Positions 20,050 through 28,390 of a stretch of 64,000 nucleotides of DNA are shown here, one piece after another (position 1 is the first letter of the stretch; each line of letters begins with the position of its first letter). The stretch covers positions 75,841-139,840 of the forward strand of contig CAKPZJ010000004.1 of NCBI GenBank assembly GCA_934204655.1, written 5' to 3'. Made by a program: the position numbers and the translations under genes. A model generated the notes under the pieces. It did not search any database and had not been told where the DNA came from. It worked only from the letters and a program-made list of their open reading frames with translations. This stretch comes from an uncultured Prevotella sp. (lineage in GTDB: Bacteria > Bacteroidota > Bacteroidia > Bacteroidales > Bacteroidaceae).

Positions 20050-20330
20050 AAAAATCAAAGGGAAAAAAGCCCTCAAGCCCCCCAAGGGGGATGTGGGCTA
20101 CCTACCAATGCCCATATATTACTGCTGTCAAAACAATAACCATCGTGGAAAAAGAAAAGACCGACCTTTAGACTTCTAAAGACGGCTCCCAGCTCGCTAA
20201 AGACGGCTCCGGGAAACGTAAAGGTCGGTCTTTATGCTTCGGGTGACCGTTTCCGTTGCTACCAAGGGGGCACCCATCCCCGCACTTTTTACCTTTTTAC
20301 TCTTTTAAAGTTTTACTTTTCAAAAGAAGG
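20050..20330. repeat. Composite nested-palindrome element R1, copy B
   Basis: The core (20155-20234) has inverted arms GACCGACCTTTA and TAAAGGTCGGTC around two direct units of AAAGACGGCTCC. Outside it lie a CCCCCCAAGGGGGATG segment on the left and TTTTTACCTTTTTACTC on the right, as in the copies near 32.1 and 63.3 kb. The rest of the gene-free stretch to 20744 holds only the GH89 promoter and GT-rich sequence in which no gene is supported. Confidence 0.8.
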
Positions 20331-20650
20331 TCGGTCTCTACGATTTTACGTGGCATCCCCATGTCAGCCAAAGTTGGTTTCGGGGAGCGTGAATGATGCT
20401 TCACTGAAACGGGGGATGGGGGTGAATGGTGTACTGGGGCCGATGACGATATTGTGGGGCGGTGATGTGAAAATGGTAGGGATGATGGTGATGCCGCAGA
20501 TAAGGAACCTTGTGCGGCTGGCGGCGATGGCAGTCCTGTGATGGATGGAGTGGGGTAGGGATGTGGCTAAAGTGGGGCTGTCTGTGGCAGGAGTACACAA
20601 TATTACCCCTATTCTGCGCAAAAAGCAAGTGGCGCATGGCGCTTTTGTCG

Positions 20651-20658
20651 TAATTTTG
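20651..20658 (+). promoter_or_regulatory. Promoter -7 element upstream of the GH89 gene
   Basis: TAATTTTG followed by CAG fits the Bacteroidota -7 consensus TAnnTTTG. No TTTG is found 19-21 bases upstream. The predicted leader is about 80 nt. Confidence 0.5.
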
Positions 20659-20744
20659 CAGCGTGGACATGGTGGCTGCGCTGCCTATCGGTGCAGCCGC
20701 AAGGCCCATGACTCTGAGGTTACTAACCATCATCAATATACACT

Positions 20745-23003
20745 ATGATGCAGACTACTATCAATATACGCCGGGTGCTCGTGTGTGTGGCCCTGGCCGC
20801 CCTTAGCCTTACGGCCATGAGGGCTACGCCCATCGACGGGCTCTTGGAGAGGATAGACAAGGGTGCCTCGCGCAAGTTCAAAATCGAACTGCACCGCGGA
20901 GCCGACGACTATTTCCGTCTCTCACAGCGCGGCAACCGTGTGTGTGTCGAGGGCAACACCTGGGTGAACATCGCCACGGGTATCAACTGGTACCTCAAGT
21001 ACTACGCAGGCATCCACCTGAGCTGGAACCAGATGCAGGCCCACCTGCCGGCTCACCTTCCGCGCGTAGAGCGTCCTGAACGCCACGACACCCAGCTCCG
21101 GCTGCGCTACGACTTCAACTACTGCACGTACTCGTACTCGATGGCCTTCTGGGACTGGTCCCGCTGGCAGCGCGAGATAGACTGGATGGCCCTGCACGGC
21201 ATCAACATGCCCCTGGCCATCGTGGGCACCGAGGTGGCGTGGCGCAATGTGCTGCTCCGACTGGGCTACAGCCGCGAGGAGATAGGCCGCTTCATCGCCG
21301 GGCCGGCCTTTCTGGCCTGGTGGCACATGAATAACTTAGAGGGATGGGGCGGCCCGTTGCCCGAGACGTGGTACACGAAGCAGGAAGCCCTTCAGCGCAA
21401 CATACTGCGCCGCATGCGCGAGCTGGACATGCACCCCGTGTTTCCCGGATACGCCGGCATGCTGCCCCACGATGCCCCGGCCAAACTGGGAGTAGACGCC
21501 GTGGCCGGCGGAACGTGGAATGGCTATCAGCGGCCCGCCACCCTGTCGGCATCTGATAAGCGCTTTGACGAGATAGCCGACATGTACTACCGGGAGTTGA
21601 CCCGCCTGTATGGGCGAGCCGACTACTACTCGATGGACCCGTTCCACGAGAGCGGAAACAATGCTCGGGTAGACTACGCAGGTACCGGCCGGAGGCTCCT
21701 GGCCGCCATGAAGCGCGCCAACCCCAAGGCCACGTGGGTAATACAGGGCTGGACGGAGAACCCGAGGCCTCAGATGATCGACGCGCTGCCTGCGGGCGAC
21801 CTGCTGATACTCGACCTCTTCTCAGAGTGCCGTCCCATGTGGGGCATACCCTCCATCTGGCAGCGCAAGCAAGGCTATGGCAAGCACGAGTGGCTCTTCT
21901 GCATGCTGGAGAACTTCGGGGCCAACGTGGGACTGCACGGCCGCATGGACCAGCTGCTTCACAACTTCTACCTGACCAAGGATAATCCGCTGGCGGCCCA
22001 TCTGCGCGGCATAGGGTTTACCATGGAGGGGTCGGAGAACAACCCCATCATGTTTGAACTGATGAGCGAGTTGCCCTGGAGGCCCGACCCGATAGACCGC
22101 GATGCTTGGGTGCGTGGCTATGTACGTGCCCGCTATGGCAAGGACAACGACGATGTGCAGACTGCCTGGTCCCTGCTGGCCCGCAGTATCTACAACTGTC
22201 CGGCTGGCAACAACCAGCAGGGCCCCCACGAGAGTATTTTCGATGCCCGTCCTGGCCTGGATGTCTTTCAGGTCAAGTCGTGGTCTAAGATGAAGAACTA
22301 CTACGACCCCCACGCCACCCTGGTGGCTGCGCGTCTCATGGTCGGTGCGGCCGACCGCTTTGCCGGTAACAACAACTTCGAGTACGACCTGGTAGACATC
22401 ACCCGTCAGGCCCTCGACGACCAGGCCCGTATCCAGTACCAGCGCGTCATAGCCGATTACAAGACCTTCTCGCGCGAAGCGTTCAAGCGCGACTCCCGCC
22501 GCTTCCTCAGCATGATTCTCCTTCAGGACAGGCTGCTGGGCACACGCTCCGAGTTCCGCCTGGGCCGCTGGACTGAGGCTGCCCGCGCCCTGGGTACCAC
22601 GCCCGATGAGAAGCGCCTGTACGAATGGAACGCCCGCGTGCAGATTACTACCTGGGGCAACCGCCGGTGTGCCGACCGCGGTGGTCTGCGCGACTACGCG
22701 CACAAGGAATGGCAAGGACTGCTGCGCGACTTCTACTATATGCGCTGGAAAACATACTTCCAGGCCATGGAGCAGCAGTTGGCTGCCGGGTCAGAGGCCA
22801 ACTATGCTGTATTAGGGGGCAGCACCGGTTCGGCCAACACCTCGGCCGAGCTGTCCTCAGCCCGCACGGCTCCCTCGCTCACCATCGACTGGTACGCCCT
22901 GGAGGAGCCCTGGACGCTGGCCACCAACACCTATAGCGCCCAGCCCGAAGGCGAACCCATCGAGGTGGCTCGCGATGTGATACGTTTCCTCAGTTCCGAC
23001 TGA
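20745..23003 (+). CDS. GH89 alpha-N-acetylglucosaminidase (NAGLU family)
   Basis: A 752-residue exported enzyme with a leader at about 1-27 (hydrophobic stretch VLVCVALAALSLTAM). GH89 enzymes release terminal alpha-linked GlcNAc, for example from mucin O-glycans or heparan. Hallmarks are WQREIDWMALHGINMPLAIV, GPAFLAWWHMNNLEGWGGPL, the acid/base segment YYSMDPFHESG with E302, and the nucleophile segment TMEGSENN with E428; these align with human NAGLU Glu316 and Glu446. Length fits the family. It has its own promoter and stands alone between the SusCD operon and a very long hairpin, so a link to the SusCD substrate is only suggestive. A possible intracellular partner is the GlcNAc-kinase-like gene at 28391. 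Confidence 0.93.
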   Translation: MMQTTINIRRVLVCVALAALSLTAMRATPIDGLLERIDKGASRKFKIELHRGADDYFRLSQRGNRVCVEGNTWVNIATGINWYLKYYAGIHLSWNQMQAHLPAHLPRVERPERHDTQLRLRYDFNYCTYSYSMAFWDWSRWQREIDWMALHGINMPLAIVGTEVAWRNVLLRLGYSREEIGRFIAGPAFLAWWHMNNLEGWGGPLPETWYTKQEALQRNILRRMRELDMHPVFPGYAGMLPHDAPAKLGVDAVAGGTWNGYQRPATLSASDKRFDEIADMYYRELTRLYGRADYYSMDPFHESGNNARVDYAGTGRRLLAAMKRANPKATWVIQGWTENPRPQMIDALPAGDLLILDLFSECRPMWGIPSIWQRKQGYGKHEWLFCMLENFGANVGLHGRMDQLLHNFYLTKDNPLAAHLRGIGFTMEGSENNPIMFELMSELPWRPDPIDRDAWVRGYVRARYGKDNDDVQTAWSLLARSIYNCPAGNNQQGPHESIFDARPGLDVFQVKSWSKMKNYYDPHATLVAARLMVGAADRFAGNNNFEYDLVDITRQALDDQARIQYQRVIADYKTFSREAFKRDSRRFLSMILLQDRLLGTRSEFRLGRWTEAARALGTTPDEKRLYEWNARVQITTWGNRRCADRGGLRDYAHKEWQGLLRDFYYMRWKTYFQAMEQQLAAGSEANYAVLGGSTGSANTSAELSSARTAPSLTIDWYALEEPWTLATNTYSAQPEGEPIEVARDVIRFLSSD

Positions 23004-23008
23004 GCAGG

Positions 23009-23093
23009 CACCCCTACGTCGGCCACGGCCACCGCGCCTGTTCTCAGTATATCTGCGAGAACAGGCGCGGGGGCCGTGGCCGATGCAGGGGTG
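23009..23093. other. Very long hairpin after the GH89 gene
   Basis: Two blocks pair almost without fault: TCGGCCACGGCC with GGCCGTGGCCGA and CGCGCCTGTTCTC with GAGAACAGGCGCG, separated by a 2-nt AC/GG internal loop, with an 11-nt apex. Seven more pairs (CACCCCT with AGGGGTG) extend the base. There is no T-run on either side, so it may be an mRNA 3'-end stabiliser or a bidirectional transcription block rather than a simple terminator. Confidence 0.75.
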
Positions 23094-23107
23094 CTGGGCA
23101 TGGGTAC

Positions 23108-23152
23108 AAAAAAAGCAGTGATGAGCCAGGTCGCTACCTGGATCATCACTGC
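23108..23152 (-). terminator. Minus-strand Rho-independent terminator
   Basis: On the minus strand GCAGTGATGA and CCAGGT pair with TCATCACTGC and ACCTGG (small asymmetry between blocks), with a 4-nt apex, and the hairpin runs into seven T residues. It terminates a minus-strand transcript that has no recognised gene. Confidence 0.85.
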
Positions 23153-23480
23153 CGTATGACTCTACGGCGACATCAACGTCGCTATAGGTTCCTTAGAGTT
23201 ACCCACGGACAGGATAGTTCCTGCGAGAGCTACAAATGTACTGGCGGAATAACTAACAAAACCACTATACATATTAATGCTCACTCCGAGGGCTGACTCG
23301 GGTACGACCTTTAAGTTTCACTTCATATATATCTATCAATCTGGTCGCCAATAACTTAAAAACCAACTCTCTGGCGGTGCGTATGCTAACGGATAGTGAA
23401 GGCACCGTAACCGCCATCTTACCCATGGTATCTTCACAGACTGGGGTAATGAACATGAGAATTCTGAAAAACTTTAATCC
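23153..23480 (-). other. Candidate minus-strand transcription unit: ncRNA or short frameshifted gene
   Basis: A canonical promoter on the right and a strong terminator on the left define a minus-strand unit of about 370 nt. It could be a structured RNA: CCGAG/CTCGG, GCGAC/GTCGC and GCCGTA/TACGGC hairpins occur along it. It could also be coding: one frame gives a 60-residue peptide from an ATG at 23456 to a stop at 23274. A +1 shifted frame from about 23320 runs to a TAG at 23162, only about 10 bases before the terminator hairpin, and contains TFVALAGTILSVGNSKEP. Neither product is recognised. The sequence lacks tmRNA and RNase P hallmarks. Confidence 0.4.
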
Positions 23481-23485
23481 ACTTG

Positions 23486-23517
23486 CAAAGATAATAGTTA
23501 TTGCTAATATGACCAAG
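23486..23517 (-). promoter_or_regulatory. Minus-strand promoter of the unexplained unit
   Basis: On the minus strand CTTG is followed after exactly 20 bases by TATCTTTG, a near-perfect match to TTTG-N19-21-TAnnTTTG. The predicted start is near 23480. Confidence 0.6.
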
Positions 23518-23519
23518 AA

Positions 23520-23562
23520 AAAAAGGACAAATCTTCCCCCCCCCCCGAAAAAGTCCTTTTTT
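23520..23562. other. Hairpin enclosing a run of 11 cytosines
   Basis: AAAAAGGAC pairs with GTCCTTTTTT around a loop that includes C11 (23536-23546). It could terminate transcription on either strand, and the C-run is a likely slippage site. It lies just upstream of the minus-strand promoter and before the histidine kinase gene. Confidence 0.5.
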
Positions 23563-23652
23563 ACTATCATAATTGTCTCTGATACATTAATTTATGACAT
23601 TCGGGCGTGCCGATGTACTAAAACGGGATTTGTAACGTTATCAATGCAGATT

Positions 23653-24816
23653 ATGAAATGGACAGACCGCATACGGGAGATGAAGATAGTACTGGTGGTG
23701 ATGGCCGTGGTGTTGGCCATGGCCTCCTTGGTGGTGTCCCATCGGCTCACCCGCGACCTGGAGACCGAGGAGCACAACAAGATGGGGGTCTGGGCCGAGG
23801 CCATGAGGGCCCTGAACAATGCCGACGAGAACACGGACCTGAACCTGGTACTGCGTGTGATAGACGAGAACCACACTATACCCGTCATAGTGCTCAACCC
23901 GCAAGGGCGGGTGCAGACCTGCCGTAACCTGATCATGCCCCGCAGCGAGACTGACAGTCTGGGCTACGCTGCCCGCGTGGGCCACCGGCTCCGCAGCGAA
24001 GGGCGCTACATACGCATCTATCTCGACCCCTCGCGCCGTGGTGACTACATCGATGTCTGCTACGACGAGTCGCTTACACTGAAGCGGCTGGCCCTCTATC
24101 CATACGTCCAGTTGGGCGCGGTGCTGCTCTTCGTGGGTGTGGGCGTGGTGGCCTTGCTCTCCCTGAAGCGCGCCGAGCAAAACCGAGTATGGGTGGGCCT
24201 GTCCAAGGAGACCGCCCACCAGTTGGGCACCCCCATTAGCAGTCTGATGGCCTGGACCGAGATACTGCGCGAGACCTATCCCGACGACACGCTCATCCCC
24301 GAGATGGACAAGGACGTGAAGCGCCTGCAACTCATAGCCGACCGTTTCTCCAAGATAGGCTCCCTGCCCGAGCCCGTACCCGTGAGCCTGCAGCAGGTAC
24401 TCACCCACGTGGTAGAGTATATGGACAGGCGCACCTCGCACCGCATTACCATCGCCGCCCATCTGCCCGTCGACACCATCGAGGTCAGTCTCAACGCCTC
24501 GCTCTTCGAGTGGGTCATAGAGAACCTCTGCAAGAACGCCGTTGATGCCATGGGCGATGCCGGAGGCTCGGTGACCCTTACCGCAGGCACCGCGGGCCAG
24601 CGCGTGTGGCTCGAGGTGGCCGACACGGGCAAGGGTATTCATAAGAAAGACCTCCGTAACGTGTTCCGCCCTGGCTTTACCACCAAGAAAAGAGGGTGGG
24701 GGCTGGGCCTGTCGCTGGCCAAGCGCATCGTAGAGGATTACCACCGGGGCCGCATCTTTGTCAAGAGTTCTACCCCCGGTGTGGGCACCGTCTTCCGTAT
24801 CGAACTGCGCCGATAG
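23653..24816 (+). CDS. Membrane sensor histidine kinase
   Basis: A 387-residue kinase. There are two membrane segments (about 10-30 and 141-163) around a periplasmic sensor region, then an H-box SKETAHQLGTPISSLMAW with the phosphoacceptor histidine, an N-box NLCKNAVDAM, a G1 box DTGKGI and a G2 box GWGLGLSLAK of the HATPase domain. It should phosphorylate a response regulator, but none is adjacent, so it is an orphan here. The chosen ATG gives MKWTDRIREMK; an ATG three codons upstream is equally possible. The long upstream extension of the frame crosses the C-run hairpin and is not used. The signal sensed is unknown. Confidence 0.88.
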   Translation: MKWTDRIREMKIVLVVMAVVLAMASLVVSHRLTRDLETEEHNKMGVWAEAMRALNNADENTDLNLVLRVIDENHTIPVIVLNPQGRVQTCRNLIMPRSETDSLGYAARVGHRLRSEGRYIRIYLDPSRRGDYIDVCYDESLTLKRLALYPYVQLGAVLLFVGVGVVALLSLKRAEQNRVWVGLSKETAHQLGTPISSLMAWTEILRETYPDDTLIPEMDKDVKRLQLIADRFSKIGSLPEPVPVSLQQVLTHVVEYMDRRTSHRITIAAHLPVDTIEVSLNASLFEWVIENLCKNAVDAMGDAGGSVTLTAGTAGQRVWLEVADTGKGIHKKDLRNVFRPGFTTKKRGWGLGLSLAKRIVEDYHRGRIFVKSSTPGVGTVFRIELRR

Positions 24817-24870
24817 GGCAGCCATCTCGGTAAGTATGCTGCTATCTGCTGCATATTTTTAGTAAAATTA

Positions 24871-24902
24871 TTTGGTCGCTATGGTTATTTCTGCTACCTT
24901 TG
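24871..24902 (+). promoter_or_regulatory. Promoter of the AspT/YidE-type transporter gene
   Basis: TTTG (24871-24874) and TACCTTTG (24895-24902) are separated by exactly 20 bases, a textbook Bacteroidota promoter. The start would be near 24908, about 37 nt before the ATG. Confidence 0.8.
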
Positions 24903-24944
24903 CGCACGATAGGCAGCCCTGCCGCCTATATATATAATAAGGTA

Positions 24945-26606
24945 ATGGACTGGATTACAGAAATACTTTCCACCGACTCGCCCGTACATTCCATCGTGGC
25001 GCTCTCGTTGATATGTGCCTTGGGCCTGGCCTTGGGCAAGGTGCGCGTCATGGGTATCTCGCTGGGCGTAGCCTTTGTGTTCTTTATCGGCATCCTGGCC
25101 GGCCACTTCGGGCTGAGGGTCAATGCCCAGTGCCTGGGCTACGCAGAGACTTTCGGACTGGTCATCTTCGTCTATATGCTCGGTCTGAGCGTGGGCCCCA
25201 ACTTCTTCGGCTCACTCCGCCGCGAGGGTTTGCCCCTTAATCTGTGGTCGCTGGCCATCATCTTGTTGGGTACGCTGTTTGCCGTGGTGCTGGTGCCCCT
25301 TACCGGGGTCTGTTTGCCCGATATGGTGGGTCTGCTCTGCGGCGCCACGACCAACACTCCAGCCTTAGGAGCCGCCCAGCAAGCCCTGCAGCAGACTGGC
25401 CATGCCGCCGGAACCCTCGCCTTAGGTACCGCCGTAACCTATCCCTTTGGCGTGGTGGGCGTTATCATCGTGATGGTCATCCTGCGCCGTGTGCTGGTAC
25501 GTCCCGCCGATTTGCAGATACCTGCCCGCGACGACGCCAACAAGACCTACATCGGCGAGTACCTCGTGGTCAATCCCGCGCTCAATGGCAAGAAAGTCTC
25601 CGACTTCGCCCTCAACTCCCATGAGCGCTTTATCATATCGCGTATATGGCGTGGGCAGGAAGTAATAGTACCTGGCGCTGATACAGAGTTAAGGCAGAAC
25701 GACAAGGTGCTGGTCATTACCAACAAGGACGACCGCAAGGCGATGGAAATACTCTTCGGCCGCGAGACCGCGACCAACTGGAACGCTGACCAGATAGACT
25801 GGAACCACATAGATGCCGAGGTGGCCAGCCGTACGGTGGTCGTTACGCGCAAGGTACTCAATGGCAAGCATCTGGTAGACCTGCAGCTACGCTCTACTTA
25901 CGGCGTTAACGTGAGCCGGGTGCTGCGAGGCGACCTCAAACTGTTGGCCACCGACGACCTGCGGCTGCAGTATGGCGACCGCGTAGTGGTGGTGGGTCCG
26001 CCCAGTGCCCTCGACAATGTAGAGAAGTTTATCGGCAATGCCGTGCAGACCCTCAATGAGCCCAACTTGGGCAGCATCTTCCTCGGCATGGTACTCGGCC
26101 TGTTGCTCGGGCTTATCCCCGTGGCCATCCCCGGTGCCGCCGTACCCGTACACTTAGGCGTGGCCGGTGGCCCCATCGTCATGGGCATCATCGTGGGAGC
26201 CCTGGGCCCCAAGGCGCATATCATCTCGTACACCACGCGCAGCGCCTCGCTCATACTGCGTAAGTTTGGCCTGTCGCTGTACCTCGCCTGCTTAGGGTTA
26301 GAGGCCGGCAAGGATTTCTTCCATACCCTGATACGCCCCGAGGGCCTCATGTGGATAGGCATAGGTGCCCTGCTCACGCTGATACCTATCTTTATTGTCG
26401 GTGTGATAATGTTGCGTATGCACAAGTACGACTTTGGAACCATCTGTGGCGTGTTGTGTGGTAGCATGGCCAACCCCATGGCGTTGGGGTACGCCAATGA
26501 CACCATCCAGGGCGAAACCCCATCGCTCAGTTATGCTTCGGTCTATCCGCTGGGCATGTTTATCCGCGTGCTGATAGCCCAGGTGCTCATTATGTTTTTC
26601 ATCTGA
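24945..26606 (+). CDS. AspT/YidE-family (AAE) transporter with two TrkA-C domains
   Basis: A 553-residue inner-membrane protein. Five or six transmembrane segments (about 15-180) with the conserved FGLVIFVYMLGLSVGPNFF are followed by two cytosolic TrkA-C/RCK-C domains (about 205-370), each ending in DKVLVI or DRVVVV motifs, and a second membrane half (about 380-553) containing CGVLCGSMANPMAL. This order, membrane half - two RCK-C - membrane half, defines the aspartate:alanine exchanger family, whose members are mostly uncharacterised. The start MDWITEILS was chosen because the promoter -7 box overlaps any longer start. It is monocistronic; a weak hairpin (26613-26636) follows the stop. Confidence 0.9.
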   Translation: MDWITEILSTDSPVHSIVALSLICALGLALGKVRVMGISLGVAFVFFIGILAGHFGLRVNAQCLGYAETFGLVIFVYMLGLSVGPNFFGSLRREGLPLNLWSLAIILLGTLFAVVLVPLTGVCLPDMVGLLCGATTNTPALGAAQQALQQTGHAAGTLALGTAVTYPFGVVGVIIVMVILRRVLVRPADLQIPARDDANKTYIGEYLVVNPALNGKKVSDFALNSHERFIISRIWRGQEVIVPGADTELRQNDKVLVITNKDDRKAMEILFGRETATNWNADQIDWNHIDAEVASRTVVVTRKVLNGKHLVDLQLRSTYGVNVSRVLRGDLKLLATDDLRLQYGDRVVVVGPPSALDNVEKFIGNAVQTLNEPNLGSIFLGMVLGLLLGLIPVAIPGAAVPVHLGVAGGPIVMGIIVGALGPKAHIISYTTRSASLILRKFGLSLYLACLGLEAGKDFFHTLIRPEGLMWIGIGALLTLIPIFIVGVIMLRMHKYDFGTICGVLCGSMANPMALGYANDTIQGETPSLSYASVYPLGMFIRVLIAQVLIMFFI

Positions 26607-26660
26607 TAAGAAAAGAGAAGCCCCGTGGTTTCTCTTGCTGTATAGGTGGTAAGGGCGATG

Positions 26661-28265
26661 TCAGAAATCGGCCTTACGACTGAACGTCATTTCCTTTTTG
26701 GTAACCGGGTGTACGAAGGTGATGCTCTCTGCATGCAGGCACAGCCGTCCCTGGCCATGCCCATAGAGCGGGTCGCCCTGTATGGGCCGTCCCAGTCCCT
26801 GTGGGTGGGCACAGTGTACCCGTAGCTGGTGGGTGCGGCCCGTGTGGGGATAGAGTGCCACTCGGTGGCGGCCCTGCCGGCTGTACTCGGTATAAGCCCG
26901 CTTGCCCTGCAGGTAGTCTACCTGCTGTCGCGGACGGTCGGTAGGATGCGGCGAGAGCGGCAGGTCTATGTGTCCATGGCCAGCCAGCGGCTGGCCGTTG
27001 TCTTCTAATACCGCCACGTAACGTTTACGTACCTGATGACGTATAAACTGCTGCTGCAGTTGGCGGTACACCTCCTCGCTGAGAGCTATGAGCATCAGGC
27101 CGCTGGTGTCGCGGTCCAGCCTGTGTACCACCAGTGGGCCCGTGGCCGTGGGGTAGCGTCGGCGCATCCTCTCGGCTACCGATGTGAGCCCTTCCCGTCC
27201 CGGCACGCTCAGCATGCCCGCCGGCTTGTTTACCACTACTAACCACGCGTCCTCGTACACTATCTCTATGTCCTTCTCGGTGGTCACCGTGGCCTCTGGC
27301 TCTACCGCCAAGCCCTGCAACATGTACGTCAGCGTGGGCCTACACTTGCCCTGGCACGCCGGATAGTAGTGTAGATGATGGCGAACCTCGCCCTCAGGAC
27401 TGTCGCCCCACCAGAACATGGCCATGCAGCGCGGTCGCATGCCGTGGCTGTATGCGTATTGCAGCAGTTTGGGTTCGCAGCACTCGCCCGTGCCACCCGG
27501 CGGAGTAAGGTAGGGACGCTGTGGGTCGTACTGGGCAAAAATCTGACTTAGCCCCCGCTGTTCGCCACGCCCATTGTATAGCACGAAGTGGTCAAAGAGC
27601 CACTGCTGCAGTCTGTCGCTCATCTGCCGACGCTCACTGCGTAGCTGGTCGATGTCGCGGCGACGCTCCTGACACCTCCGGCTCACCGCCCCGATAACCC
27701 GGCTCCAGCGCTGCTTGATGCGGCGCAGCTGGGCCTTCTGGTACTGACTCTGGCGAACCATCGCCCCACGCGTAGCTTCATCGGCCGTGGCCCTCAGGGT
27801 ATCTCGCTGTGCCTTGGCCACAGCCATTACCTGTCGCCAGCGCGCTATGGCCCGGTCCAAACAATCCTCTAACACCCTGACCGCCTGCTCGCGGCGTAGC
27901 AGCGACGGGTCGTGGGCCATCAGCCCGATACGCTGGTTGAGTGCCGAGATGCGGCCCTCGGTCTGGCGGAAGTGGCCCGTGGGCGATAGATAGTCGAACA
28001 CCGGCGGCACGAACTCATCTGTGTACGGATAGCCTCCCGAAAGTTGGCCGCTGTATGCCTGGAGATAGCCCAGACGGCCCCCGTTCTCCACCACGAGCAC
28101 CCCGAACATCTTACCATGTTCCTCCGGGTGGCGGGCCATGAGCGCGGGCAGCGTGGCCTGTAGCAGCGTGGCCGCCTGGACGCACAGCGGATGCGGGGTG
28201 TAGCTAAAGGGATTGCTCATCAGCGTGGGCGGGGGCGTGGTGGTATGCAGTGGATGAAATATCAT
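26661..28265 (-). CDS. RluA-family pseudouridine synthase with long N-terminal extension
   Basis: A 534-residue protein. The C-terminal part (about 320-534) is a pseudouridine synthase: VVNKPAGMLSVPG, the catalytic block HRLDRDTSGLML with its aspartate, and HTGRTHQLRVH. It should isomerise uridines in rRNA or tRNA. The first about 310 residues, rich in arginine and glutamine (coiled-coil-like around 150-230), form an extension found in Bacteroidota members of the family and of unknown use. The start MIFHPLHTTTPPP fits my memory of related proteins, but a good -7 box lies only 6 bases upstream, so either the mRNA is leaderless or translation begins at MSNPFSYTP (first base 28220). Confidence 0.88.
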   Translation of the reverse strand: MIFHPLHTTTPPPTLMSNPFSYTPHPLCVQAATLLQATLPALMARHPEEHGKMFGVLVVENGGRLGYLQAYSGQLSGGYPYTDEFVPPVFDYLSPTGHFRQTEGRISALNQRIGLMAHDPSLLRREQAVRVLEDCLDRAIARWRQVMAVAKAQRDTLRATADEATRGAMVRQSQYQKAQLRRIKQRWSRVIGAVSRRCQERRRDIDQLRSERRQMSDRLQQWLFDHFVLYNGRGEQRGLSQIFAQYDPQRPYLTPPGGTGECCEPKLLQYAYSHGMRPRCMAMFWWGDSPEGEVRHHLHYYPACQGKCRPTLTYMLQGLAVEPEATVTTEKDIEIVYEDAWLVVVNKPAGMLSVPGREGLTSVAERMRRRYPTATGPLVVHRLDRDTSGLMLIALSEEVYRQLQQQFIRHQVRKRYVAVLEDNGQPLAGHGHIDLPLSPHPTDRPRQQVDYLQGKRAYTEYSRQGRHRVALYPHTGRTHQLRVHCAHPQGLGRPIQGDPLYGHGQGRLCLHAESITFVHPVTKKEMTFSRKADF

Positions 28266-28270
28266 GGCTG

Positions 28271-28278
28271 CAAAGTTA
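28271..28278 (-). promoter_or_regulatory. Promoter -7 element of the RluA-family gene
   Basis: TAACTTTG on the minus strand matches TAnnTTTG. It lies almost against the annotated start codon, which bears on the choice of start. No -33 TTTG is evident. Confidence 0.45.
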
Positions 28279-28337
28279 CTATTTTCTACCGTTGCGCGCA
28301 TGGCGGCGCCCTGATTTTTAAGAATTGTCGCTAAAAA

Positions 28338-28369
28338 CTTGGCAGTGGTCGTAAAAAATCGTAATTTTG
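28338..28369 (+). promoter_or_regulatory. Promoter of the NahK-like kinase gene
   Basis: CTTG, 20 bases, then TAATTTTG: one mismatch to the Bacteroidota consensus. The predicted start is about 16 nt before the ATG. Confidence 0.7.
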
Positions 28370-28390
28370 TGGAAAATAAATCATGAAGAC

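Noticed and set aside
23153..23480. tmRNA or RNase P RNA in the minus-strand unit
   Set aside because: The size fits, but the conserved 5' and 3' tmRNA ends and the RNase P GAGGAAAGTC segment are absent.
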